This document shows positions 41,616-51,532 of a stretch of DNA of 64,000 nucleotides, one piece after another. The notes beneath the pieces were generated by a model. That model was not told where the DNA came from. It saw nothing but the letters and a program-made list of their open reading frames with translations, and searched no databases. Positions within the stretch are counted from its first letter, which is position 1. Every line of letters begins with the position of its first letter. A program made the translations under genes and the position numbers. Location: assembly GCA_036365145.1 (NCBI GenBank), contig JAEOAD010000001.1, positions 101,529,501 to 101,593,500 on the forward strand, read 5' to 3'. This stretch comes from Orientallactaga sibirica (taxonomy: Eukaryota > Chordata > Mammalia > Rodentia > Dipodidae).

Positions 41616-42006
41616 TGTGGTAGTTTGAATATATGTCCCCCAATATATTCAGTGTTTTATTAGTTATAGTTTGCATCTGCAATCACCTTGCTAGAGGCAA
41701 TGTCACTGGGGGCTGATCTTAAGGTGTGGTGGTGGGTTTGAGATTCCATTGTAAAGATATGCAAAGTGTGCCTAGCAGGAGTTCCTGAAGTGTGTTGTGT
41801 GACTCTTTGGGCTGTAGTTTTGCTCTGTCTGCTGTGTGCCTGGTTGGCTTTTCTCTCTCTTGCCTGGTCCCGTGAAGAGCAGGCCACTTCTCCTGCCATT
41901 ATGGAATTTCCCCTGGATCTTTAAGCTTCAATAAATAATATCCCTTCCTCCATAACTGTGCCTGGTCTAGAAGTTCATCTCAGCGAACCTGAAGCTGTCT
42001 GCTACA
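41616..42006 (+). repeat. MaLR 3' LTR
   Basis: Same ends and length as the 5' LTR. Differences by eye include GTGTTGTG for GTGCTGTG, CTTTGGGCTGTAG for CTTTTGGCTATAG, and GGTCTAGAAG for GGTCTGGAAG. Confidence 0.93.
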
Positions 42007-42011
42007 CCAGG

Positions 42012-43230
42012 ATACAGTTAACATCCACAATATGCTGTTGATCAGAGAGACCTACAAGGTCTCCCATAAGAAGATAGACTTCTGTCAGAGCACTTGATTA
42101 CCCACCAAAGGTTAATGGTAAGACCCTGCTGCCGAAGACACCATATGCTGTTGATACAGAACATGGAGAGACCTGGGGGAATCTGGAAGAGCATCAGTCC
42201 CCAGACAGTTAGCTTGTCTAGATCCAGAAGGTGACACATGAGCTACTGGGGGAAAATGGCCAACATCTGTCCAAGCAACTCATAGTCTAAGCTACTCAGC
42301 AGCAAACAACCTGACGTGATGCTCACCCAAGTGCAAATAGTGACACACAGCCATGGTGGGTAACCAACTTTCTTAAATTGGCTAACAGATCTGCTCAGTG
42401 GGACAGAACCCATAGCTGGAACTGGGAAACAAGTCAGAATCATATCCAAAAAATGAGTTCACTCTCCATCATCAACCTCCCACCAATCTTGGGCTACAAA
42501 AGGGCCTACACCTATTGAATTCTCTCTAACCTAATAATAGTTATTCTATTTATCAGGTGCTAACTTCACTCTCTGTTGGATAATTTGCTTCTCTTTTTCA
42601 GATGGATGCAGAACCTGAGGAGAGAATCAGCCCATTGCACCTCACCAGGGCCCCAGCTGAAACCATAGAATAATTGTGGAAATGAGAAAGAGTGCTGTTT
42701 TCTTGGTGAACCTGGTTTCAGCCCAAGGTGAGGAGATAGACATAGAGAACACTCAACTCTTACCAAACCAGAGATCCAGAGACACAGAGGCTCCCAAGAC
42801 CTCATCACTGAAGTGGACCTAAAACAAACCCAACATGGCTCAGGGAAATTTGAGGAAGAGGGGTTGGAAAGATTGTTAGAACCACAAATTGGGACATTAT
42901 GCACAGAGACATTGCCTCTTCCCCATAACTGATCAATACCCCCACTATGAACAATCCACAATCCACATGGAGATGACTGGCATCCCCAATGAGAAGGGTC
43001 CCTTTAGAGAGGGGAGGACAGGGAGGAGGCTAAGGATGGTACCAACATGTGCTGTTTACATACTGAGTATGTATATAAGTAATGAAGAAGAAAATTTTCT
43101 CTCTCCATATATATCAATATCTCCAAGAACCTTGACCCTGATAGTGAGTGTGACTATGTCAGTGTTCATAGATGAGCCAAAGGGACAAGATCACTAACTG
43201 TAATAACAATAATAATAGTTTAAAAAAATC
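42012..43230 (+). mobile_element. L1 3' UTR, right of the MaLR insertion
   Basis: ATATGCTGTTGATCAGAGAG, GAGCACTTGATTACCCACC, GGGTAACCAACTTTCTTAAA and the terminal CCAACATGTGCTGTTTACAT match the other L1 3' UTRs in order. The end is AT-rich (AATAACAATAATAATAG). Confidence 0.85.
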
Positions 43231-44010
43231 ATGGGCATAAGCAAGGAACTTTGACCACAAAAATACAAAAGATCTTCTGACATTTATACATTGAAAAATC
43301 AGAAAATGCCACTCAACTTTAATGGAACACAACCATCATTCATTGACATGTTGCCTACAGCTGCTTTTATACCATGTCAACAGAGTTGATTAGCTATGTA
43401 GTTGCATACCAGTGAGTATATGGCATGCAAGCTATGAGTTATTTAATCGAGATGGGCAAAAGAAGAAAAAAATAAATGAATCCAATCACTACTCAGAGTA
43501 TGTTACCTCATAAATATGATGATACTATTTCTTGGCTTCAGATGGAGTAACACTTTGGTCATCCTGTGTTGATTGCTGTGCAAAGTTATAACTGCTGTCC
43601 AATAATTCAGTAAAATTAAAATTTTGTGTTATGTTTTGCCTACTTGCCTACCCTGCATCTACAATTTCAAAATAAGTAATCAATAAAAACATAGGCTTTA
43701 TACTTATCTGAGCATCCATCTGTATCTCTAAACATCTTAAACTGCTAAATGACTTGTGGTTTGAAACTTATCATCTTCCTAGTAAAAGGAAACTCAGTTC
43801 CCATTCAATAAAGCAAATAAGATTTCCTACCATTAATACAATAACCTTTATTAGCTTAGCACAATTTTATTAAAAATATAATTTGGACTTTATCTCATTT
43901 CTATTTAACTTCATATAAGTAAACTTGAAATAATGTTTCATCTTAAATTTTGTACAAACTTGCTATAATTCAACACAAAATGGATATAGAAAATTTAAGT
44001 CCACCACAGT
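43231..44010. other. AT-rich sequence, no gene recognised
   Basis: Very AT-rich. On the minus strand it contains AATAAA motifs (for example within TTTTTAATAAAATTGTG near 43865-43881) downstream of the candidate exon at 44011-44272. These could be polyadenylation signals, but AATAAA is expected often by chance at this composition. Confidence 0.4.
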
Positions 44011-44272
44011 TCACCTAGGTACCCTGCCACCAAAGGGAGCCAAAATGTGATGCTCAAACCATTTCCCTTTGGGACCTAGGACAGTATATTCTCCCATTTC
44101 TATAGGGAGCGCCTCCAGCATGCCAGCATCTCTAGAACAGACATCACATGGAGTACTAGCTCGGTACAGACTGGAGTGTTTGTGTCTGTGACTGCTCAGT
44201 CCAGCTACTTGGTCAAAATCTAATGTCATCCTCATTTTCAAATTCTCAAAAGCTTTCATGTCCTCTATAAGC
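44011..44272 (-). other. Candidate terminal exon or gene relic, unrecognised
   Basis: On the minus strand a good splice-acceptor-like sequence, TTTTTCTGTTTCTATAG, ends at about 44273 and is followed by an open frame of about 87 codons to a stop at 44011-44013. Its composition is protein-like (for example MTLDFDQVAGLSSHRHK and KGKWFEHHILAPFGG) and it does not overlap a recognised repeat. AT-rich DNA with AATAAA follows, as in a 3' UTR. I do not recognise the protein. It may be a terminal exon, a decayed exon or chance; no upstream exon could be identified. Confidence 0.22.
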
Positions 44273-44291
44273 TATAGAAACAGAAAAACTC

Positions 44292-44440
44292 AGCCAGGCA
44301 TGGTGGCACATGCTTTTAATTCCAGCACTCGGGAGGCAGAGGTAGGAGGATGGCCATGAGTTCGAGGCCACCCTGAGACTACATAGTGAATTCCAGGTCA
44401 GCATGGGCTGGAGTGAGACCCTACCTTGGAAAAAAAAAAT
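44292..44440 (+). mobile_element. B1 SINE
   Basis: GCCAGGCATGGTGGCACATG, AGCACTCGGGAGGCAGAGGT, GAGTTCGAGGCCACCCTGAG, ACTACATAGTGAATTCCAGG and GAGACCCTACCTTGG: full-length local B1 subtype. Confidence 0.95.
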
Positions 44441-45620
44441 GGAAAAGAAAACAAATAGGAAAAAGTAATACATTTCATACTACACCAGCCTGAACTCCCA
44501 CTGGCTGTTCTGACAGCTCTGGGACTGTTACTGTCTGATGTCCTGTCAGTGAGATTCTTGCCCTCAGAGAGAGGAGGGAAGCTTTTACCTGTATGAGCAA
44601 CTTAGTAGATATTTGGCTCTCTGGATCCTATGGATGTGAGAAGTGACCCCCAGTATTTTTATGTCTTCTACTCAGGGCTAACCTAAGAAATCATCCACTC
44701 CTCTCCCAGGACAACCTGTTTGCAAAGACATCATGTACACCAAGGAACCAGTAGAATTAGAGGGAAATAAAACTGGCTTTTGGCTTGACTAACTAGTAAG
44801 TGAGGTGTGGGTTAATAAAAGATGAACTGAAGGGCATGGAGAAATAAAAGAAGTCAATGTTGATTTTGGTAAGTTTAATTTATGATGCCTTTTAGATATC
44901 CAACTAGAAATGTCAGGAAAGCAGGTGGAGCTAAGAAAGGTCAGAGTTAGAAAACATATTGGACAATTATTGATCTATACACATGTTTACCAGAGTAAAG
45001 GCTAAGACTGGATCATGTGATAGAGTGAGAAGCTAACATCAGTAATGTGTGCCTGTGAGTAAACATGACCATGAAACTTAACCTTATGAGAAAGGGACAA
45101 AGGACCCAAGAGCAGGGAGAATAGGGAGAAATAACAGGATGGGGATTGAGACTCACAATAAGGGTGTATGCAGCTGAGTGAGAGGCCTAGAGTAGGTAAG
45201 AAAGAAGGACAAGCTAGCAATGGCCATGCAGGTGAGACCTCTACTACACAGCCACATTCCAGATCTCTGGCCTTTGACACACTGGTGCTGTTGCTCTGTT
45301 CCAAAACTTCTTCCCTCCCTTTAACCCATCCATGGATGTCAGCCCTCACTGTGGCTTTAAACCAGTTTAATGTGGGTGTGGGCTGTCCACACAATAGCTA
45401 TTAAAGGGGGGTTGAAAAGGGCGCGGAGAGCACCTATGAACACGGCCCAAAACATTTCTGCTTTGATTCCTGCAAGTTTTCTGCTTGATTTCTGACCTGC
45501 TTGCGCTCTTCGTGGCTCTTGTATCCTGCTCTCATCTTGGCTCCATGATCCATGCAAGATCCTGCCTCCTGCTCCACATGGCCATTAATGCTCCAGTTAG
45601 CTTCTTGACATTAACCTTCT
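44441..45620. other. No gene recognised
   Basis: Unique-looking sequence. The 130-codon minus frame at 45002-45394 and its neighbours have no recognisable domain. Confidence 0.4.
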
Positions 45621-45835
45621 GGGACTGGGGAGATGACTGAGTGGGTAAAGGTGCTTGCAGGACACGCATGAGGACCTGAGTTCAGATCCCTACTGCCCAC
45701 ATGCAGGCTGGTCCTAGGGCTAGAAAGCCAGAAACAGGGATATCCCTAGGGCTCGTCCGGTGGAACTGGTGAGCGTGAAACCCTGTCTCAAAGAATAAGG
45801 TGGGGTAAAAAAATAAAAATTAAAAAAAAACGCTA
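45621..45835 (+). mobile_element. B4-type SINE
   Basis: Head GGGACTGGGGAGATGACTGA, GAGGACCTGAGTTCAGATCC; B1-like half AGGGCTCGTCCGGTGGAACT and GAAACCCTGTCTCAAAGAAT; A-rich tail AAAAATTAAAAAAAAAC. Confidence 0.75.
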
Positions 45836-46630
45836 CAGTTCTGGCCTGTGTGATACCCGAGACGCTGACAGCTCTGAGGGGAGAGGATGGAGAAACTCCC
45901 ACGGCTGCCTTCACAGATGCCTTCTTGGGCAAACCGAGCTCCTCGGCCAGATCCTCTGTGCTGTTGAAAACGTGTCCCCATCAGCTTCGTAACCCTGTTA
46001 CTTCTGGCATGCTTTAATTGTTTGCAGAAATGTAACTCTGCTCCTTATTCTCTTGTTTTGTTTCTTGCATCTTTTCTTGGAATCCCGTCTTACTCTTCCC
46101 CGTTGTGCATTTTGACATGGAATGTGATGGTTTTCGTGGCCCTGGAGCGCCCTCTTCTGCCATCTCTATGCAGTGTTCACACCGTACCTTGTCTCAGAAA
46201 AGCTTCTGGCTCAGGCCTCCGCCCCTCCTTTCATGGGGATTTTCTTTCTTCTTTGTCTCTGGTGACCTGTACAGTTCACTTTGGATCTCATTCCCAGCGG
46301 TTTCTACTCACTGTAGGGCTTTGTCTTACTTAGAACGCGGTTTTGTCTGGTGAGTTGTGTGTGAATCGTTGTGGGGCCCAAACTCCCAGGCTCTTTCAGA
46401 TCTGGCCACTTGCACTGCCCTCTAGTGGAAACTCCAGAACTCCTCCCGGAAGAACAATGTCTCTCAGGTGGGTCTCTGGGGCTTACTGGGAACACCTGCC
46501 TGCGTATCCAGGGATCAAGACATATACGGGATGTCCATGGTATAGTTTTAGCTTTCTGCAGCACAGCTTTGAGACAAGTAAAGGCTTGGCGTGGATGGTT
46601 TGAATCCTTAACTACCGATATTTACAATTC
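45836..46630. other. GC/CpG-richer patch with two CTCF-like motifs
   Basis: CpG dinucleotides are denser here than in the surrounding DNA (for example CCCGAGACGCTGACAG, AAACCGAGCTCCTCGGCC, CCTGCCTGCGTATCC). AGCGCCCTCTTCTGCC (46146-46161) and ACTGCCCTCTAGTGGAA (46414-46430) both read, on the minus strand, like CTCF cores; the second (CCACTAGAGGGCAG) is a near-consensus match. On the minus strand a short frame (HVFNSTEDLAEELGLPKK ...) lies at about 45838-45985. No gene can be named; it may be a decayed regulatory element or pseudogene. Confidence 0.4.
46414..46430 (-). promoter_or_regulatory. CTCF-like motif
   Basis: The minus strand reads TTCCACTAGAGGGCAGT, agreeing with the CTCF consensus CCASYAGRKGGCRSY at all core positions. 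It is in non-repetitive sequence. Binding is inferred from the motif alone. Confidence 0.45.
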
Positions 46631-46839
46631 ATGAAGAGGACTTGTCAATTAATTCTGTTGTAAATATTGATCATAGATTTGGGGAGAATTGGGTTTGTAT
46701 TCTATGTAATGATACCTTAATTTTATCTCAGTGCTTAGAAAAATTAAAAATGTATGCCAGAATAGTCCTTTTCCCAGATACCCTGGGGTAACTGTGTATG
46801 CCTTTTAACAACCATCTGGAATACTTCCTAGAGTTATTC

Positions 46840-46945
46840 CCATTACATAGATGAAGAAGCCAAAGCCTGGAAAGAGTAACTGAATTCCCAAGGCCAAATG
46901 TTATAAGTGGCAGAATCCCGCCTAGTCCAAAGCCTATGGTGGGGA
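46840..46945 (-). mobile_element. MIR SINE, minus strand
   Basis: ACATAGATGAAGAAGCCAAA, GAGTAACTGAATTCCCAAGG and AAGTGGCAGAATCCCGCC match the antisense MIR core (CAGATGAGGAAACTGAGG, TTAAGTAACTTGCCCAAGG, AAGTGGCAGAGCTGGGAT). Confidence 0.7.
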
Positions 46946-47520
46946 GGTCATGAGCCCTAGGAGTGTAATGCCTGCTGGTGTCTGGCTAAATGATTATATT
47001 ATGTCCACCTAACAGCCCTGTAAGCACTTTTTCCTGAATGTTCCTACCCATGTATTAATGTTACCCTCACTTTTGTCTACAGAAGCTTCTCTTTTCAGAT
47101 GGCGGTGACCACTGGGATGACCCAAAAGGCACCATAGTGCTGAGAAGAAGTGACAGAGGAGTGTTCAGCACTGACACATCTCTATCACACCCTCCAAGGC
47201 TCAAGGTCCATTGTGGAAGATGTGGTGAAAAGAATATAAGAGCCAAAGGAAGGGCTAGGACTGCTTACGATGCAATCTTCCAGACACAACTGGGCCTTGA
47301 TATCCATGACCTCGCAGTGCCTAGTATTACCTACACAACACTCATAATAGGAGGAAAAGATGATGACATCAAAATAAAAGAGAGACTAGTTGAGAGGGGG
47401 AGGGGTATGATGAACAGTGGATTTGTGAAGGAGAAAGTGGGTGAGGGGAGAGAATTACCATGGTTTATTGTATATAATTACGGAAGTTGTCAATAAAAAA
47501 GTTTTAAAATAAATAAATAA
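46946..47520 (+). mobile_element. L1-like retroelement 3' end (family B)
   Basis: Shares ordered blocks with the reverse complement of 51533-52840: GTCATGAGCCCTAGGAGTGT, CCCATGTATTAATGTTACCC, GAAGCTTCTCTTTTCAGATG, AGTGCTGAGAAGAAGTGACA and GAGAGACTAGTTGAGAGGGG. It ends GAAGTTGTCAATAAAAAAG and an AAATAAATAAATAA tail. The 119-codon frame at 47137-47496 lies entirely in this repeat and is not a host gene. Poly-A tail and 5' truncation indicate a LINE-type 3' end; the exact family is unknown to me. Confidence 0.75.
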
Positions 47521-49169
47521 ATGGAAATGAAATATAGAAAACACATTGGGAAGATCTAGGAAGAGAGAATGTGATAAACAGAGGCCCTGGGGTTCCCATG
47601 CTTAGGAGGAGCAGAAAGAAATCAGAGCCTGTGTCACTAGAGACTCATAAATATGGAGGGAATTAATGAAAAGAAGCCAGAATAGATTATTTAGGATATT
47701 ATAAGTTATGTAGAGGATTTTGGACTTTATATTTTATATAATGCAATGCCCATCCAAAAAGTAACTGTAACGTGAAACATTTCAAGAGACCTCAAATCAC
47801 TTTGTTCCACTTAAGGACCAAGTGGGCATCTTTCTGACAAAAAAAAAACATTTAATTGGTCACAGAAGAGATGAATGCATGGCATGGTATATGATTTCAT
47901 GGCCCATTTGGAAGTGAACCAAAAATCAGAGGTGACACCCAGGGGCCGGGAAATGGGGTGTTTCATGGGATGGAAGGCTGGAGAGCTGTGTCAAGAGGAC
48001 TCACATTGAGAAGGCCTTGGGCAGGCCTTGCTCAGGCAGATCCTAAGAGGAATGGCATTTCTCCATATGTAATTACCACTGGGAGAAGAGGAGTGATAGA
48101 GCTGCCAGCCTGTGGCATGATCAGAACAGAAAGAAGCTTGCTTCAGAGTGAATGGGGCTGCACATCTTTTCAGAGGGCTGCATCTCCTTCTGCAATTTGT
48201 CAGAGCTCTGCCTCAGAAGGTCAGCCGCATTCACCTGTCAAGATATTTTGGGCAATAATAACTCCCCTTTCTTGCTATTCTTATCAGTTCCCTTTTGTTA
48301 CAGTCGTTGAGCTTTGTGAACTGGCTTTGTAATAAGACTTCTGTATAATGCAATATTCAGCACTTCTCCTATTCTCATTCAAACCAGTAAAAATATCAGG
48401 GAAAAAGGAAGGAAGCATGATGCTCACAATGTAGGTATTTTTATATACAGCCTAGGGAGTCAAGTTACTTAGATTCTACACAACTGTCTTACTAGGGTTA
48501 AATATATTCTAGAAAGTAATGTGTATGTCACAGCCATATTTTCACACTGCATTGGCCATTTCATGTTAGGAGCTACCTTATCGTCCCATGAAGCACTCTG
48601 TCTCCTTCATCTAATTTTAAAACCATTGAGAAATCCTTGTGGAAAGGCCACCAAATGATGAAAGGCATGGGTGGCAGGGTCATAAGGACAGTAAACACAG
48701 CAAAGAGTATAGGTGTGAGTCATTTTGAGCCAACATTTGTAGCAGCTGAAGGATGAGGGCATCTTCCTGTTCAGGGGAATCTGAGTGGTGTACCACTGGC
48801 CTCCACTCCATACAGACCACATCCCAGACATTTCTAGTGATACTTTTGTCTAGCTAGTAGCGGCTATGCTACTTAATCCACTAGTCTTTTCAAAGGTATT
48901 GACAGAAGCTATCAGGGTTATTTGCTTGGAGACTATGTTTTAATGGAAGTGCTCTGAACTTGGCCTCAGCTAACACTGTGATTTAATGGCCACACCTGTG
49001 CAAAATCAAATCAGTCTCACTTTCCAATCCTGTAGGTCCCAGAATCTCTGGGATCTCTGTCTCAGAATATATATGTGTATGTATCTGAAATTGTTCATAA
49101 ATGTTCATAAATCTGATCTCTTTCATATGCCACTTTATCAAATCTAGCTTATAACACAGCTCACAAGTA
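47521..49169. other. No gene recognised
   Basis: Unique-looking sequence. The 124-codon frame at 47958-48332 has no recognisable domain. Confidence 0.4.
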
Positions 49170-49178
49170 CAGCTTCTT

Positions 49179-49371
49179 CTTTTTTTTTTTTTTTTTTTTT
49201 TTTTTTTGGTTTTTCGAGGTAGGGTTTCACTCTGGTTCAGGCTGACCTGGAATTGGAATTAATTGGAATTAACTATGTAGTCTCAGGGTGGCCTCGAACT
49301 CTTGGCGATCCTCCTACCTCTCTCTACCTCCCGAGTGCTGGGATTAAAGGCGTGTGCCACCATGCCCAGCT
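49179..49371 (-). mobile_element. B1 SINE, minus strand, with small internal duplication
   Basis: Antisense B1 with a long poly-T. TSD CAGCTTCTT at 49170-49178 and 49372-49380. The GGAATTAATT/GGAATTAACT text near 49250-49273 is a short tandem duplication not found in the other B1 copies. Confidence 0.93.
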
Positions 49372-49624
49372 CAGCTTCTTTTTCATTAAAAAAACACTTT
49401 CTGTTTTCTGGACTCCATGGGCAATAATTTTACAAAGCTTTCACCAGTCCATATAATGAGTTTCCGTTCTCCCAGCATCATGTAGCCATTTCTTCACTGC
49501 CCTTTGTCCACCGTGAGACCATGCAAAGGTTACGGGTATATCACTCTTTGAGTATAATCTAGTTGAGGGGATAGAACTTACTACATTGTTTTGTAGTGTT
49601 TTGTTTAAAAGACAGAGAGTTTCA

Positions 49625-49815
49625 GTGTAGAACCAGACAGAATTGAATTTGAATCAGAAATGCACAATTTATTGATTGTGTGTCTTGTCTTTTTAGGCAG
49701 TTCACTTGATCCTCATTAATTTTTGCAGGCTTCACTTGTCTCGTCTGTTAAGTAGTCAGTACAGTATCTACATTATAGAGCTGTGAAAATTATATGTGCA
49801 AAATGCTTGGCACTA
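49625..49815 (+). mobile_element. MIR SINE, plus strand
   Basis: GAATTTGAATCAGAAATGCA, GATTGTGTGTCTTGTC, GGCAGTTCACTTGATCCTCA, TTGTCTCGTCTGTTAAGTAG and GAGCTGTGAAAATTATATGT follow the MIR order through to GCTTGGCACT. Confidence 0.65.
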
Positions 49816-50109
49816 CTCTAAGTTTACTATGCAGAGTAGATACACTCTGCCTCTCCTGTTGTTTTCCCTTTTATTTGCTTTGTACAACAGCTCTGCACAT
49901 AGGAACCCCAGAGATGAGGGTCTGCTTCTCAGGAGAAAATGAAGGGAATTACTCTGTGGTTATCACAAGTTCTAATGATCTTTGTATAAGTTATAGCCAG
50001 ATACCTTACTGGACTAGCACAGTTTCATCTCGTTACATGCCTTCGAGGTTTGTATACTGCTTGCCTAAAATGTCAGTGCCAGGAAGACCTTAGAATTGGT
50101 CTGTTTAAT

Positions 50110-50240
50110 GTAATGCTTTCATTTTGTAGATGAAAAACAATGGCCATGAAAAAATTGAGATACTGTTTCAAGGTCATTTGGCAAGGTAGCAAAGCATAGC
50201 TCAAAATCCATTTCACTTCAACCCCACTCTGTTATCCAAG
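50110..50240 (-). mobile_element. MIR SINE, minus strand
   Basis: TCATTTTGTAGATGAAAAAC, TGTTTCAAGGTCATTTGGCA and AGCTCAAAATCCATTTC resemble the antisense MIR core (CATTTTACAGATGAGGAAAC, CTTGCCCAAGGTCACACAGC). Confidence 0.6.
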
Positions 50241-50666
50241 GGGAAATTGAAGAGCCCACAATGCTCTCTTATTTGGCTTCCTGTCAAATGTTCAGTTTAA
50301 GAATGAAGAAAGAATTTCAATTTTCTTCTACTTTATCTTGGGTGTAGTTATGCACTAAAGTTTTTAACTCAAAGTGTATTATATCTGGCATAATTATAGG
50401 TTTATCTCAGATAGCAGGAAGAATAAAGACATTACTCCATGGAGCTCAGAGGTCTTTAAAACAAGGTGATCTTTGCAGAACCTAACAAGGAAGCACAAGG
50501 GCTATTCCTGACCACCTACAGATCCCAAGCATCCAGCAGCACCCAGCTGGAGGCTAATCAAAGCACATAAAAATAGAGGTTATTGTTAGGTAGGTGCCCC
50601 AAAGTTAATCCCCACAGCAGCAGTGTTGAGAGGCAGCAATGTTGGGAGGAGGTACCTTTAAGAAGT

Positions 50667-50862
50667 GAATGGGGGCTGGAGAGATGGCTTAGCAAAACCA
50701 AAGGACCCAGGTTCAATTTCCCCAGGACCCACGTAAGCCACATGCACAAGGTGGCACATGCATCTGGAGTTTATTTGCAGTGGCTAGAGGCCCATTCTCT
50801 CTCTCCCTCTCTCTTACTCTCTCTGTCTCCCTCAAAATAAACTTTAAATAAATATTTTTAAA
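50667..50862 (+). mobile_element. B2-like SINE, short subtype, with head deletion
   Basis: GGGCTGGAGAGATGGCTTAG runs straight into CAAAACCAAAGGACCCAGG; about 24 bp of the usual head (GTTAAGGCACTTGCCTGC-like) are missing. The rest of the body and the CT tract are normal. Confidence 0.9.
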
Positions 50863-50924
50863 AAAAAATAAGTAAGTGGGTCAAAAGGGCAGTGTCCAAA
50901 TGAAAGGATTCATGCTTATTATGA

Positions 50925-51045
50925 AGGGAGAGAGACTAATGGAGAGAGGGAGGGGATATGATGGAGATTGGAGTTCTAAACGGGAATGGGAGAAGGGGAG
51001 GGAAATATCATGCATTTTTTGTATGTAAGTATAGAAGTTGTCAAT

Positions 51046-51085
<40 letters not shown>

Positions 51086-51260
51086 GAGGTAGGGTCTCTC
51101 TCTAGCCCAGGCTGACCTGTAATTCACTATGGAGTCTCAGGGTGGCCTTGAACTCACAATGATTCTCCTACCTCTGTCTCCCAAGTGCTGGGATTAAAGG
51201 CGTGCGCCACCACACCCGGCAATAAAAAAAAAATTTTAATTCAAAATAAAATGAGATCTT
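50925..51260 (+). mobile_element. L1-like family B 3' end, split by a B1
   Basis: AGAGGGAGGGGATATGATGG, GTAAGTATAGAAGTTGTCAA match the end of 46946-47520. After the B1 (51049-51221) it resumes as CAATAAAAAAAAAATTTTAA. Confidence 0.7.
51049..51221 (-). mobile_element. B1 SINE, minus strand
   Basis: Long poly-T, GGAGGTAGGGTCTCTCTCTA, CCCAGGCTGACCTGTAATTC ... CCAAGTGCTGGGATTAAAGG, CGTGCGCCACCACACCCGG. It sits in the poly-A region of the family B element, with CAATAA on both sides. Confidence 0.95.
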
Positions 51261-51261
51261 G

Positions 51262-51532
51262 AGGGGGAAAAAATGTGTTCAGCTCCCCATCTCACTCAAC
51301 TCCTCTCACCCTCTTAGAACCTTTCACCATGGAATGATGCAGCAAGAATGTGCTAACCAAATGCTGCTCCTTCTGATTGGGTTTCCAGCTGAAAAACTAA
51401 CCCTTTGTACCAACACAAAACAGGCTAAGAGACTGAGTCGCCTGTGCCAACAGTGAGTATTTATCCAAATAACTGTATCATTCCTCATAACATTGAGTGA
51501 GAAAAAGAAAAAGGAAAGGAAACAAAACAAAA
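51262..51532. other. No gene recognised
   Basis: Short spacer between two family B elements; nothing recognisable. Confidence 0.4.

Larger units (their letters stand above)
40017..42006 (+). mobile_element. Complete MaLR-type LTR retrotransposon (non-autonomous)
   Basis: Two direct 391-bp LTRs (40017-40407 and 41616-42006) flank 1,208 bp. I count about nine substitutions between the LTRs and no length change, so the insertion is fairly recent. 5-bp TSD CAAGG (40012-40016) / CCAGG (42007-42011), one mismatch. TAGTACCAGAAGTGGGG just after the 5' LTR resembles a tRNA-Leu-type primer-binding site, and GGGGGCCAGGGGCAGAA precedes the 3' LTR as purine tract. No gag, pol or env domain is recognisable in the interior, which fits the ERVL-MaLR (MT/ORR1-like) group that depends on enzymes supplied in trans. 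Confidence 0.92.

Noticed and set aside
47137..47496. 119-codon plus-strand frame resembling a small basic protein
   Set aside because: The DNA is part of family B retroelement, and the antisense copy at 51533-52840 has the same sequence broken by stops.
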